54,992 nucleotides of DNA from Leptospira adleri (GTDB lineage: Bacteria > Spirochaetota > Leptospiria > Leptospirales > Leptospiraceae). The stretch spans positions 1 to 54,992 of the forward strand of contig NZ_NPDU01000029.1 in the NCBI RefSeq assembly GCF_002811985.1. Direction: 5' to 3'. Of this stretch, positions 24,398-33,667 are shown one piece after another; position 1 is the stretch's first letter, and each line of letters begins with the position of its first letter. The position numbers and the translations under genes were made by a program. Under the pieces are notes generated by a model. It was not told where the DNA came from, ran no database searches, and was given only the letters and a program-made list of their open reading frames with translations.

Positions 24398-25834
24398 CTA
24401 CCTTTTTGAAAATTTATTTGGATCTATCCCAAACCGCTCCAACCTTTTATTTCGAATATCTGATACGGTTTTTGGTCTATTTTCTAATTCTTTTTTTACC
24501 TTAGAATATGATCTCGTTATTATATCTCTTTTACCTCCGATTATTTTCAACGCCCAATAACGTAGAGCATCCATCGCATGATCGTGATTCTTGATTGGAA
24601 TCTCTTTAGCATTTCTTCCATCCTTTTGAGGTTCCCAAGAATAAATTGAAAATTCCTCAATTGTATGAACACAAGTTCGAAAAATTCTTAGTTTTAGCCC
24701 CCGGGTAGATTCAAGGAGTTTAATTAATGCCTGAATTCCAGTTGAGACGTCTTTATCAGCTGCAAATGTAACGTATCCGCATTCAGCCATCGTTGCGCGA
24801 TCTTCTGCGTCATGATCGGCTATTATCCAAAGATTCGGCTTTCTTCTATCACTGATAAGTTCGCAGTGCCTTCTGACAGTATGTTCGGTAAGATAATGTT
24901 CATCGGCTAAATACCAGGTTTCGTTTGCTTTGTCGAAATAAAGCCACAGGAAGACGAACGGATTTGTATATCCAAAATCTACCGCACCCGCACAGTCCCA
25001 GGATTCTGGAATTTTGAATGGCTCAACGATCGCCGATTCAAATTTAGGATAGACAAGACCTTCAACGTCTATCCACAACCCTAGATACAACCGGTCTCTT
25101 TCGACTCCCGTAAGTTCCGAAAGCATTTGTTTGTATTCGTCTGTGATAAAAGGATTGTCGAGAGGCGTCCAGTGACGACGGGACATTCTACTTTGTCTTT
25201 TGGTTGATAGTGCTTCTCCCGTTTCTGGGTCTTGTCTAAGAACAAAGTATTTGTATATCCAGTGAAACCGGTTCCTCGGATTACAATCGACTATGAGTTT
25301 GTTTGTGAGTTCTTCTCTTACATACGAAAGTCTTGTTTTAATTTTTTGAAATGTGGGATACGAGACTTGAGTCGATTCATTTAAAAATATGGTATTGAAC
25401 TCAGTCCCCATGATCTTCTCAACACGATCAGAATCATCAAGACCAGCTCCATAGATCTCGGCTCCGTTCGTAAACGTGATTACGTGGTCGCTTTCGTTAA
25501 TTGAATAATCTCGATCCTTTACAAATCCCATTTCCTTCAGGCAAGGAAGAAGGGTTTGTCTCCAAACACTCATTCGAAGATGATTGAGTCTGTATCTTGC
25601 TATTAAATGTCTGGATCCGGCGGATATCCAAGCGCGGGATATAATTGCCTTTATGATTAGGTAGGTTTTTCCGCTACGTGCACCGCCGTCGTAGCATATC
25701 TCTTGTATAAAGTGGTCGCTCCAATCTTCATCGAGAGCTAAGGATTGTTTCGGAGAAAAATACTTACTTCTTTGGATCGTCTCCGTTTTGACTTTTCTTG
25801 GATCTAATGTGAGAAGTTTCTTCCTTGCCGACAC
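24398..25834 (-). CDS. terL: Terminase large subunit
   Basis: 478 residues. ATPase domain: Walker A GGARSGKT (50-57), Walker B-like NTIFLNES (147-154, Asn-Glu in place of the usual Asp-Glu), and a coupling region around VDCNPR. Nuclease domain: Asp286 in AVDFGYTNPF, Asp340/Asp342 in IIADHDAED, and a late DHAMDALRYW. It packages phage DNA into the prohead and cuts it. The GTG start (25834) has GGGAAAG about 8 nt upstream and lies inside the small-subunit gene, giving a 71-nt overlap. Length is in the usual range. Confidence 0.95.
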   Translation of the reverse strand: MSARKKLLTLDPRKVKTETIQRSKYFSPKQSLALDEDWSDHFIQEICYDGGARSGKTYLIIKAIISRAWISAGSRHLIARYRLNHLRMSVWRQTLLPCLKEMGFVKDRDYSINESDHVITFTNGAEIYGAGLDDSDRVEKIMGTEFNTIFLNESTQVSYPTFQKIKTRLSYVREELTNKLIVDCNPRNRFHWIYKYFVLRQDPETGEALSTKRQSRMSRRHWTPLDNPFITDEYKQMLSELTGVERDRLYLGLWIDVEGLVYPKFESAIVEPFKIPESWDCAGAVDFGYTNPFVFLWLYFDKANETWYLADEHYLTEHTVRRHCELISDRRKPNLWIIADHDAEDRATMAECGYVTFAADKDVSTGIQALIKLLESTRGLKLRIFRTCVHTIEEFSIYSWEPQKDGRNAKEIPIKNHDHAMDALRYWALKIIGGKRDIITRSYSKVKKELENRPKTVSDIRNKRLERFGIDPNKFSKR

Positions 25835-26399
25835 CTATGGCTTTCCCGCCAATGAGCTTCTCGATCGATCCGGGTAGTTCTCCTACTCCGGTGATGATTT
25901 GAAGATTGAATTGGCTTTTTTCGTCCGGAGATCCGGATTCGTTTCGGATAGTATCAGGTAAACCCAAGGATCGGAGAAGTTCCCGAAGTAGAGTATTTCT
26001 CGATTTGATTAGGTAAGAAAGATCCTCGTTGGAAATCTCAGGATCATAGATTCGTTTTTTGATAAGATCGAGAAGTTCGGTCGCCTCGGTATTCATACGG
26101 GCAAGAGTTGTTGATGCGTTTGAAATAATGGAAAGTGCCGTTTTTTCCCTCACTTTTCCTTCTATTTCCTCAAAATCATCCTTCCAACCGTTTCTGTGAA
26201 TCAGATTGTCGAGTTGTTTGTAATCGATTTTATACTTTCGACAAATCTCTTCTCTGGAAGAACCCCGTAAGTAAGCAAATCGAATCTTTTGTTGGTCTTT
26301 TTTGGAAAGTTTTTCTTTAGTAGGTGCGCGAGTTGATAAAGCTTTCTCCTTCTCACCCATTGATTTTCTTCGGGTGATCACTTTCTTTTTGGCTACCAT
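25764..26399 (-). CDS. terS: Terminase small subunit
   Basis: 211 residues. A helix-turn-helix around RGSSREEICRKYKIDYKQLDNLIHRNGW (about 45-72) recognises DNA in this family. A helical oligomerisation core (about 90-150) follows, with a flexible tail. Its gene immediately precedes and overlaps the large subunit, the normal arrangement. Together they select and cut the packaging substrate. Confidence 0.8.
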   Translation of the reverse strand: MVAKKKVITRRKSMGEKEKALSTRAPTKEKLSKKDQQKIRFAYLRGSSREEICRKYKIDYKQLDNLIHRNGWKDDFEEIEGKVREKTALSIISNASTTLARMNTEATELLDLIKKRIYDPEISNEDLSYLIKSRNTLLRELLRSLGLPDTIRNESGSPDEKSQFNLQIITGVGELPGSIEKLIGGKAIGVGKEETSHIRSKKSQNGDDPKK

Positions 26400-26453
26400 T
26401 GGTAGTACTATAACAGAATAGGTTTTATCATAATCACGAATTGAAGCACTCTT

Positions 26454-27419
26454 TTATACCTCCTCCTTCGGTTTAGATCGAACTATTGAAAGGAGAAGAT
26501 CAGCATCCAAACCGCTGATTTCGTTAAGTTCGATTCCATAGAAATTCCTACTGTTTTCTAATGCTACCTTGCCTACAGTCCCCTCTCCCATAAACGGATC
26601 CAAAACTGTTCCTCCCTCCGGACAACCTGCAAGAACACAGATTTCAAATAGTCTTTCAGGTCCGACGGCTGTATGTCGTCCTTTTGAATTAGGCGTTGGT
26701 ATCTGCCAAACGGATCTTCGTCTTGCCGTAAAATCATTGGATCGAATTTTATTATTTAAAATTCGCTTTTTGATTTCAGACGGATTTTCGGCCTTGTGGT
26801 CTGAATAATCTTTTAGCCCAGTCCCTTCATACTGCCCGTGTTCGCTTGCCCCCATCGACTTCAATATGGCTGGTAGCGTAGGTTTTGGGTTATGAATTCC
26901 TCCAAGTGGCACAGCAACAGACCGAGAATCGAAATAGTAATTCTCGATATCCAGAACAAACAGAAGTACATATTCGTGAGAGTTTGTAAATCTTCGGCTT
27001 ACGGATTCGGGTTTGCAAGATCCTATATTTCCATCATCCGTCGAAATTGACTTTGCCCAGACAATCTCTTGAACAAAAATATATCCTTCTTCTTGCATCA
27101 TATCGATAAATCCGGAAGGTATGCGAAGAGCGCATCCGTGCCTAAATGAATCGCCAATATTTACAAATACGGTTGCAGATTTTTTTAGTCTTCTTTTTGC
27201 TTCTCGAAAAACCTGACTGAGATGGAAATAATATTCCCAAGGACTTGCTTCCCGACCAATCTCTAAGTTCGAATATGGATGGCCCTCTGGAAGATAGATT
27301 CGTTTCTGGAAGTAGGGTGGAGAAGTTACGATACAATCTATACTATTTTCATGTTTTTCTTTTGAAAATGACCATTTTAGAATCCGGTCCGAAGCTCCGA
27401 TAGATACTTTGTAATTCAT
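26454..27419 (-). CDS. DNA methyltransferase, SPPY type
   Basis: 321 residues. The catalytic SPPY is at 33-36 (TSPPYFQ) and the SAM-binding VLDPFMGEGTVG near the C-terminus. This order (catalytic motif first) marks a beta-class amino-methyltransferase acting on N4-cytosine or N6-adenine. No partner restriction enzyme is near, so it is probably solitary, for self-protection or gene control. Its ATG overlaps the stop of the ParB-XRE gene by 4 nt (ATGA), tying the two together. Confidence 0.85.
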   Translation of the reverse strand: MNYKVSIGASDRILKWSFSKEKHENSIDCIVTSPPYFQKRIYLPEGHPYSNLEIGREASPWEYYFHLSQVFREAKRRLKKSATVFVNIGDSFRHGCALRIPSGFIDMMQEEGYIFVQEIVWAKSISTDDGNIGSCKPESVSRRFTNSHEYVLLFVLDIENYYFDSRSVAVPLGGIHNPKPTLPAILKSMGASEHGQYEGTGLKDYSDHKAENPSEIKKRILNNKIRSNDFTARRRSVWQIPTPNSKGRHTAVGPERLFEICVLAGCPEGGTVLDPFMGEGTVGKVALENSRNFYGIELNEISGLDADLLLSIVRSKPKEEV

Positions 27420-28327
27420 TTTATTCTTTCCTCACAAAGTATCGCGATTTCTTCGAACAGGGAAATCGAACATTCCCACTTACCGCCCTCTAGTTCCGCG
27501 ATATAGGATTGAGAATATCCAAGTAATTGCGCGAGCTCAAACTGAGTCATACGTGCATCCTTACGCAGTTCCCGAATTCGTGAGGCTAATTCTGAATTCT
27601 CAAATTTAAAATTCTTATTAAATGACTTTGACCGTGCCGCTTCGGCAGAATCTCGAATCACGTCTTTAAATTTGCCTTTCCATTCATAATTGAGATTTTT
27701 TCCGTTCACCTGAAGTAGAAAATTTCCGTCCGAAAGGTCTGAGATACTCACTCTTAGGCCGCGTATCTTTTTTTTCTCCCAAAGACTCCTTAGTTCTTCT
27801 AGTGTGACCTCTTTACTACTTCCAGTTCGTATCTTTTTTAAATCAGCTTTCAGAGTCGATGTAGGGATTCCCGTTTCATCTGAAATCGTTTCGAGTCTAC
27901 GAATTGTTATTTTTGACCCAGTAAAAAAGTCAGGACAATATACTTGCAAAATTAGAATTCTATCTCGATGCCCGAAATGACGTCTCCTTACATTTCGAGA
28001 AATCATAAAGGAGAGTTCGTTCTTTGGAGAAACAACGTATCCTGAAATAGTCGTCCATCCAAGAAGTTTAACGGCTTTTACCCTGTTTTCCCCGGACAAA
28101 CAAAGATAAATGTTTTCATCCTCAATATAGCGTACGGATATCGGCTCGTGTAAACCGAACTTTGAAATGTCTTTTGAAAGATTTTTAATGTATGATTCAG
28201 ACTTTGTTTTAAAAAGGTCTGAGTTTCTTGGATGGAATCGGATTCCATCCAAGGGAATTTGTGAGATGGAAGGCGAGTCTTCACGTCCCGCGTTTAAATT
28301 TAGGTTTAGTTTGACAGAGCTTTTCAC
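27416..28327 (-). CDS. ParB-like domain fused to an XRE helix-turn-helix
   Basis: 303 residues. The N-terminal ParB/Srx-type domain includes HEPISVRYIEDENIYLCLSGENRVKAV (GENR in place of the canonical GEHR/GERR). The middle is helical and beta-rich. The C-terminal 60 residues are an XRE repressor-type HTH (DARMTQFELAQLLGYSQSYIAELEGG). The combination suggests a DNA-site-reading regulator, perhaps steering the methyltransferase with which it overlaps by 4 nt. Classical plasmid partition is handled by a separate parAB pair further right. Confidence 0.7.
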   Translation of the reverse strand: MKSSVKLNLNLNAGREDSPSISQIPLDGIRFHPRNSDLFKTKSESYIKNLSKDISKFGLHEPISVRYIEDENIYLCLSGENRVKAVKLLGWTTISGYVVSPKNELSFMISRNVRRRHFGHRDRILILQVYCPDFFTGSKITIRRLETISDETGIPTSTLKADLKKIRTGSSKEVTLEELRSLWEKKKIRGLRVSISDLSDGNFLLQVNGKNLNYEWKGKFKDVIRDSAEAARSKSFNKNFKFENSELASRIRELRKDARMTQFELAQLLGYSQSYIAELEGGKWECSISLFEEIAILCEERIK

Positions 28328-28402
28328 ACCCTATGCGTAACTTTTTTACCCCGAAAGAGTCCATTCGAGAAGCGAATCATTTTAGAAAAAATTAAGGACT
28401 GT

Positions 28403-29149
28403 CTACTTTTTTGTTTTTAGTTTCTTTTGCTTTTTTTGATTTTCTAAATCAAGTTCTATTGCGCGCCTTAACCCCCCAAATGGCTTTAGCTGTTTTGCCA
28501 ATTTACTTTTTTCGATTAGCAGTTTTTTAGTTTGAGTGTCGATACTTTGGACTTGTTTTACAATCTTGTGAATCGTCGTAAGTTTCTTTTTATCAAGATC
28601 TTTGAGCTGAATCGGAGTAGGTTCATTTCCGGAAAGAATTGCTTTTGCTTCTTTTAGGTATCTTTGATTCGTCCTTAAAGATCTACCAAAAGTCTTTGTA
28701 ATCACTTCGGACAAAGGAGGCCCTAACTTCTTTCTTTCTTCCGGTGAAATATTTCCTCGAAACTCTTTGAGTATTCTCTCTTTTCCAAACTCTTTGATGA
28801 TTGCTTTTACGGTATCTTCATCGCCCATCGGAGTACCGTCATTATTGACTGAGTACATTACATACTGGCGGACCTCTTCTGTTAGCTCAGAAACAACCAT
28901 TTTAGCCAAAATCGTTGGGTGTTTAGCTTTTTTATTTCCTCTTGATCGACGATCTCCGTTTAAGAGCCAATATTTCCCATTTTGAGTTGGGTGTTTAACG
29001 ACGATTACGGCTTCAGTTACTCCGATATTTTTAATTTTCTCATTAAATGCGTCTTCTTCCTCTTTGGGAATATCTCGAGATACTAAGTTAGGATGTTTTA
29101 TTAGGTCGGATTGATTGATTCTAAAAGAGTCTGAGTAGTCTATTTTCAT
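28403..29149 (-). CDS. ParB-like nuclease domain protein
   Basis: 248 residues. ParB/Srx signature TEAVIVVKHPTQNGKYWLLNGDRRSRGNKKA (about 49-79, with GDRR replacing GERR), then a helical region with HTH-like character, and a strongly basic Lys-rich end. It lies between a methyltransferase gene and a second ParB-methyltransferase pair. It probably binds DNA; whether it cuts it is unknown. Confidence 0.65.
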   Translation of the reverse strand: MKIDYSDSFRINQSDLIKHPNLVSRDIPKEEEDAFNEKIKNIGVTEAVIVVKHPTQNGKYWLLNGDRRSRGNKKAKHPTILAKMVVSELTEEVRQYVMYSVNNDGTPMGDEDTVKAIIKEFGKERILKEFRGNISPEERKKLGPPLSEVITKTFGRSLRTNQRYLKEAKAILSGNEPTPIQLKDLDKKKLTTIHKIVKQVQSIDTQTKKLLIEKSKLAKQLKPFGGLRRAIELDLENQKKQKKLKTKK

Positions 29150-29222
29150 ACGGACTATATTTTTTGTTTAAGGATAAAGTTTAGTAAAGTCATTTTTCCT
29201 TCCAAAACCTCAATTAAATAAC

Positions 29223-30227
29223 TTAGAAGAGCCTGAGTCCGATTCGACGTTCTGCTTCTTCTGCAAACTTAGGAACAATTTCGATTCCCGTATATTCACA
29301 ACCCAAATCTAAAGAGACAACTCCTGTAGTCCCTGATCCAAAAAAAGGATCAAAGACCCTTGGAGGCACCGGATCATACGGATGATCACATTCCGAGACC
29401 ATTTTTTTTCTATATTGCATCCCGCAAATTCTACAAGCTCCAATTTTACTGGTTCCTGCCTGAATACAAAGTGAGATTAATTCCCGGGGAAAAGTCGCCG
29501 TATGTGAGGTTTTCGAAGGCGCTGTCGGCACGGTCCAAACAGACCTTTTGTTTCTTTTTTCTTTTATGACCTGAAAAGTTTTACCTCTTTTGCTCTGCGA
29601 TTCTGTCCTTGTTTGATTTGAACTTTCTAACAAATGAGGTCTAAAACTCGGATGGCCCGGCATGAGGCTCACCGCCGGTTCTGAAATTGCATCGGAATCG
29701 TAATAGTATTTTGGACTTTTAGTTAATAGAAAGATATACTCGTGGGAAGTAGTACACCTATCTTTTACAGCCGAAGGCATAGGATTTGGCTTACTCCAAA
29801 TAATATCCTGTCTCAAAATCCATCCGTCTTCTTGTAAGGCAAAGGCCACTTTCCAAGGAATACCGATTAGATCTTTCTTTTTCAGGCCGCAGACACGCGT
29901 AGCAGTTTGAAGTAAGGACTTATGTTTAGAAACCTCCCTCTTTTTTTCTTTTTCTTTTCTTTCTCCGGTATTATATGAGTCTCCTATGTTTACCCAGGCC
30001 GTCCCTTCCGGGTGCATCACTCTTCTGACTTCCCGAAATACCTCAACGATTCGTTTTATATAATCCTTTGGAGCATCTTCAAGTCCAATTTGACCGGGAT
30101 GTCCGTAGTCCCTAAGACGAAAATACGGCGGGGAGCTTATTACTGTATGGAAATAATCAGATGGGAATGTTCGAAGACGCTCTAAAGCATCCCCTATAAA
30201 AATCTTGTTTCTTAGATTTTCTTCCAT
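29223..30227 (-). CDS. DNA methyltransferase with zinc-ribbon insertion
   Basis: 334 residues. The SPPY motif is at 32-35 (ISSPPYFRLRDYG) and the SAM motif FDPFFGSGTTG near 298-308, again a beta-class enzyme for N4-cytosine or N6-adenine. A cysteine cluster (ACRICGMQYRKKMVSEC, about 275-290) before the SAM motif may be a zinc-binding insert, which is common in this class. No cognate nuclease is seen. It is a different enzyme from the other SPPY protein, with limited similarity. Confidence 0.85.
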   Translation of the reverse strand: MEENLRNKIFIGDALERLRTFPSDYFHTVISSPPYFRLRDYGHPGQIGLEDAPKDYIKRIVEVFREVRRVMHPEGTAWVNIGDSYNTGERKEKEKKREVSKHKSLLQTATRVCGLKKKDLIGIPWKVAFALQEDGWILRQDIIWSKPNPMPSAVKDRCTTSHEYIFLLTKSPKYYYDSDAISEPAVSLMPGHPSFRPHLLESSNQTRTESQSKRGKTFQVIKEKRNKRSVWTVPTAPSKTSHTATFPRELISLCIQAGTSKIGACRICGMQYRKKMVSECDHPYDPVPPRVFDPFFGSGTTGVVSLDLGCEYTGIEIVPKFAEEAERRIGLRLF

Positions 30228-30298
30228 TCTTTAAACTTGCGAAATCACGCAAGGAAGAATGTAACGAAGATTAAAGTATCGGAAAAGAGGCCGATTTT

Positions 30299-30607
30299 TT
30301 AAGAATTTAAGGTTTTATATTTTTTCCATTCTGCTTCAAATTTTAAAAGGTCTGCAAAGTAGAAGTCGTTTTCTAATCTCTTCCACATACGTTTTAACTG
30401 CAAATTCGGAAGTTGCTCTTTTACTATATTGTATTCTTCCCAGTGATCCGCAGGAAAACTCTCTGAAACTTGAGACAATCTAAACTGTTCGATGAGTTTT
30501 TTAACAAGGATTTCAAATTCACTCTTGTTTCCTTTTGCAAATTTTTCTTTAGATTCTCGCGGGAGGCGACTCCTCCCCCGTCTTTCCACTCTCCAAGGTC
30601 TAAACAT
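30299..30607 (-). CDS. Small helical hypothetical protein
   Basis: 102 residues, basic at the start and helical throughout (SEFEILVKKLIEQFRLSQ, LPNLQLKRMWKRLENDF). It follows the exonuclease gene by 2 nt on the same strand, so it is probably co-translated and may assist replication or repair. Not recognised. Confidence 0.5.
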   Translation of the reverse strand: MFRPWRVERRGRSRLPRESKEKFAKGNKSEFEILVKKLIEQFRLSQVSESFPADHWEEYNIVKEQLPNLQLKRMWKRLENDFYFADLLKFEAEWKKYKTLNS

Positions 30608-30609
30608 GG

Positions 30610-31203
30610 TTAAAATTCTACTCCGGACGCTTCTACCATCGCTTGAAACGGATCCTTGGCTAAATGAAATTCATCATAGAAAAGGAATTGGGCTTTAAAT
30701 ACTCGAATCGCGCTAGTACAGTCGTAGATGGCTCGATGAACTTTTCTTGGCTTAGTACTCGCATAAAACCGGACCGCGGAACTTAAATCGTGTTTTCCGG
30801 ATTCACGTTTCTTGAAAATTCTGTACGGATCGATGATCTCTTGTGAAGACAAAGGACACAAAGCTCCAATTCTAGCGAATTCGTTTTTCAAAAGTGGAAT
30901 ATCATACTTGATAATATTATATCCGCTCAATGGTAAGTCTGAAATTGTATTTGTAATTTTGTCCTGAATATCTGAAAGCCTTGGAGCGTTCTTGACCATA
31001 ACGTCAGTAATTCCATGAATTTTTGTAGCAGAAAGAGGGATCGGCATCTCTGGATTTACAAGTGAAGTAAAGATTTTTGAAATTCTAAAGCCCCATCCGT
31101 CCCACAAAAGGACAATCATCCCAATTTCAACAATTCGGTCCCGAGAAATATCCAGACCCGTTGTCTCCAGATCCAAAAAAACGATTCGAAGACCTTCTTT
31201 CAT
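30610..31203 (-). CDS. DnaQ-like 3'-5' exonuclease (DEDDh)
   Basis: 197 residues. All DEDDh catalytic residues are visible: Asp11 and Glu13 in FLDLETTG, Asp101 in IIKYDIPLL, His156 and Asp161 in HRAIYDC. KIHGIT (61-66) is also typical of DnaQ/PolC-type proofreading exonucleases. It probably trims or proofreads DNA in phage replication, or removes host DNA. It is in the replication-initiator operon. Confidence 0.9.
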   Translation of the reverse strand: MKEGLRIVFLDLETTGLDISRDRIVEIGMIVLLWDGWGFRISKIFTSLVNPEMPIPLSATKIHGITDVMVKNAPRLSDIQDKITNTISDLPLSGYNIIKYDIPLLKNEFARIGALCPLSSQEIIDPYRIFKKRESGKHDLSSAVRFYASTKPRKVHRAIYDCTSAIRVFKAQFLFYDEFHLAKDPFQAMVEASGVEF

Positions 31204-31229
31204 TTTATTTGCTCTTTTTGTTTCGAACC

Positions 31230-31493
31230 TTATACATCGATCAATCTTCCGTTTCGCCAGATCATGGTTTTGCTCGGTCTATTTTTTCGATGGATTCCGT
31301 ATTCGTATCTTTGAACCGAATATTCCACCCCTTCGGGAGCCGATGTTTGCAGTAAGGCGGCAGTTGATATTGCAATTTTCGCACCCTCAGGTCCATCAAA
31401 CCACTTCCCGATTGCACCCCAAAGCCTGGGTGTTTGAGAAGTCGGAGGTAAGTGCTTGTAAATATGAAACTCTTCTTTCAAAATTCCGTTCAT
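31230..31493 (-). CDS. Small hypothetical protein of the replication operon
   Basis: 87 residues, no motif recognised (RLWGAIGKWFDGPEGAKIAISTAALLQ). Its ATG overlaps the stop of the initiator-like gene by 4 nt (ATGA), so it is translationally coupled to it. Confidence 0.5.
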   Translation of the reverse strand: MNGILKEEFHIYKHLPPTSQTPRLWGAIGKWFDGPEGAKIAISTAALLQTSAPEGVEYSVQRYEYGIHRKNRPSKTMIWRNGRLIDV

Positions 31494-32860
31494 GATACAC
31501 CTTCTTGCTGTTTCACTAAAACGAGTCCGTTTTCATTATTGCATTTTGAGTAAGACCGATCCTTTAATGGAAATTTTTCAATTTTTGCATCTTTATTGGA
31601 ATGTAAAACGACACATGTCGTTTTACGACCCGCGCCGTAATGAGGATCTTCCTTCTGATACAACTCCTCTACTCTATCCTCAAAATCTTCGTATAGAGTT
31701 GGCGCAACTTCATTAAAGAATTTTTCATAAAGAATCTTTTTACCGCCAGTATAGGTTTGAGGATCCAAGTTTTCTTGATAGAACTGGATTGATGCGCTAT
31801 GAAGTTTATTTTCCTTTGCCCAAAGCAAAAAACATTCATGTCGGCTTTTAGGAAGCGTTCGACTTGTTTTAAAAACTGTGGTCGGAGGATTAGAAGTTTG
31901 ATTTTCTTTTTTAAAGCTCTCTTTCCTAATTTTTTCTTTATTCTGAATTTTCTCTTTTGAAATTTGCTTTGTGCGGTCTTGCGGGAAAAGACGCGCCCAG
32001 AATTTTGAAAGAGTTTCAGGGCTAACCGCTTGCCTTCCCCAAAACTTTGAATCTTCGTTTCTCAATTGCATTAAAATCTGCAATTTAATATGAACTTGGC
32101 TCCAATCTCCGTTTGTCGTATTGTATATCCATTCTAGACTTTTCAGTTCTGAAAGCGGCTTACCCATTGCAATACCGTGCTCTTCGTTATACACCTTTTG
32201 AAAGGATTCAAGCCAAAGAACCGGAAAGTTCCAATTTTGGTTTTCCCGGTTCCGGTTTTCTTTCGGTGAGCGTTCAGGTGGCTCCTTCTCTCTAGAAGTA
32301 TTTAGTATTTGGTTTTTTAGGAATTGGTCCATTCGTACTTTGTCTTTAGTACTTAGTAGAGGCTTTTTTACCGGGGCCGGGATTTCCAGCTCCGGGGAAG
32401 CCGAGGCCGGATCCACCGGGACCGGAAAATCCAGTCCTGGTGAATTCTCCACTCCTCCAGAAATTGAATCAAAAAGGGTTGGTTGTATGTCTTGAGATTT
32501 AGCTTTTTTATTACTTACCTTTGCCGCCATGACAAAAGGTTTTCTCGAGGTCTCAAAAAAGTTCCAAACCTGTTTGATCCTTCCGGTTTCCGGATCTCTC
32601 TCGCGAACAAGCTCCGCATATCCGAAATGGACAAGTTCCCGTAGACCTGCTATGGTGCTTTCTTTTTTGTCCGAAGCATGAGTTTGCAATTCTTCACTAT
32701 TTACCGCCCAATCCGGAGGAAGTTGTAAAAGAAATATCAAAATACCCCGCGCCTTCCAGCTAAGCCTTGAATCCCGTATCCAAACGTTTGTTACGATCGT
32801 AAAATCTCGTTCGGGTCTTTCTGCGTGGAAGATCCTTTGTTCTTTGGAAAACAGAATCAT
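31490..32860 (-). CDS. Replication initiator-like protein with HTH_36-type domain
   Basis: 456 residues. Residues about 20-95 (FTIVTNVWIRDSRLSWKARG then LLQLPPDWAVNSEELQTHASDKKESTIAGLRELVHFGYAELVRE) form the winged helix typical of phage and plasmid replication initiators and DnaD-like proteins. The middle (about 130-190) is Pro/Ser-rich with low-complexity repeats (VPVDPASASPELEIPAPV). The C-terminal half is helical. It probably melts or marks the phage origin. It overlaps the downstream gene by 4 nt and the upstream one by 4 nt, so three genes are coupled. Confidence 0.65.
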   Translation of the reverse strand: MILFSKEQRIFHAERPERDFTIVTNVWIRDSRLSWKARGILIFLLQLPPDWAVNSEELQTHASDKKESTIAGLRELVHFGYAELVRERDPETGRIKQVWNFFETSRKPFVMAAKVSNKKAKSQDIQPTLFDSISGGVENSPGLDFPVPVDPASASPELEIPAPVKKPLLSTKDKVRMDQFLKNQILNTSREKEPPERSPKENRNRENQNWNFPVLWLESFQKVYNEEHGIAMGKPLSELKSLEWIYNTTNGDWSQVHIKLQILMQLRNEDSKFWGRQAVSPETLSKFWARLFPQDRTKQISKEKIQNKEKIRKESFKKENQTSNPPTTVFKTSRTLPKSRHECFLLWAKENKLHSASIQFYQENLDPQTYTGGKKILYEKFFNEVAPTLYEDFEDRVEELYQKEDPHYGAGRKTTCVVLHSNKDAKIEKFPLKDRSYSKCNNENGLVLVKQQEGVS

Positions 32861-33210
32861 ACTTCCAATTCCCTTTCGTTTTGAAACATTTCCGAGACTG
32901 AATCAAAGCAAGAGAGAGGACTTTGTTTGTCGCATTCAAGTCGCCTCTCCCAAGCGTCTAAAAGAGTCGCCAAAACTTTCTCGACAATCTCAAGAGAGTC
33001 CGTGAAGTAAAAGAGCAAGTCCCGCTCTTTAAATAATACGACCTCCCCTACTTCCACACTAAGTCCCGGAATAAAAGAACATTTGTAGACGGATGGAGAA
33101 AGTGGGCTTTTTAGAAAACGATATTCGTTTAGGAGATTTTCTAAGGGAGAAGAATCCGTGTTTTTGTTTTCACTCAACGCGGAAGAAGAAAAAGAAAAGA
33201 AATTTTCCAA
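32857..33210 (-). CDS. Small hypothetical protein, coupled to the initiator
   Basis: 117 residues. Ser-rich, disordered N-terminus (SSSALSENKNTDSS), then a globular end with WERRLECDK. It overlaps the initiator-like start by 4 nt. Not recognised. Confidence 0.45.
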   Translation of the reverse strand: MENFFSFSSSALSENKNTDSSPLENLLNEYRFLKSPLSPSVYKCSFIPGLSVEVGEVVLFKERDLLFYFTDSLEIVEKVLATLLDAWERRLECDKQSPLSCFDSVSEMFQNERELEV

Positions 33211-33232
33211 GTGTTGATTCCTTGTGGAGATT

Positions 33233-33370
33233 CTATTTTTTGAAATATATCTTATTTAAGCTTCGTAAAATGTCTTCGTCTGTTCGCTTACGGGGTAGAT
33301 ATTGAAATACAATGCCCCCTATCCCCGCGATCAGAAGAAAAACGCAAACTACAATTATGATTGTTCCCAT
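33233..33370 (-). CDS. Small single-span membrane protein
   Basis: 45 residues. ATG 33370 is preceded by a perfect AAGGAGGT (33378-33385) at 7 nt, the strongest ribosome binding site in this part of the window. The N-terminus is a transmembrane helix (TIIIVVCVFLLIAGIGGIVF), followed by a charged tail LPRKRTDEDILRSLNK. It lies 22 nt upstream of the next operon gene. Small phage membrane proteins of this type are often regulatory or toxic; the role is unknown. Confidence 0.6.
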   Translation of the reverse strand: MGTIIIVVCVFLLIAGIGGIVFQYLPRKRTDEDILRSLNKIYFKK

Positions 33371-33454
33371 TTTCCAGACCTCCTTGACTCGAATCCTTTT
33401 TGATTTTGGTCTGAAATTCGATTTAGACGAAGATTCCAGAAATTAGGTTTTTTA

Positions 33455-33667
33455 TTACAGTTTAGGTTCTTTATCTTTAGAGTTCGGTCTTGTTTCATAT
33501 CCGACCTCTTCTTCGATAATCCAATGGATACACCAAGCAAAGGATTCGTCTTGAAATACGACTTCATCCGTATATCGATCATATACTTCAAAGTAGATAA
33601 TTCCATTTTCTTGGTTCTCGACTTCACGAAATCTATACTGCTCGATCGGCCTCAAGATTTTGTTCAT
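33455..33667 (-). CDS. Small hypothetical protein downstream of the antirepressor
   Basis: 70 residues, acidic with aromatic residues (YFEVYDRYTDEVVFQDESFAWCIHWIIEEEVGYE). It starts 35 nt inside the end of the antirepressor gene, so it is co-expressed. Not recognised. Confidence 0.45.
   Translation of the reverse strand: MNKILRPIEQYRFREVENQENGIIYFEVYDRYTDEVVFQDESFAWCIHWIIEEEVGYETRPNSKDKEPKL

Noticed and set aside
32380..32460. GC-rich short repeats as origin iterons
   Set aside because: They encode a Pro-rich linker (VPVDPASASPELEIPAP) and are not regular enough for iterons.
33355..33627. 90-codon minus ORF next to the antirepressor
   Set aside because: Overlaps the better-placed 70-residue gene in another frame and is composed of basic low-complexity sequence.
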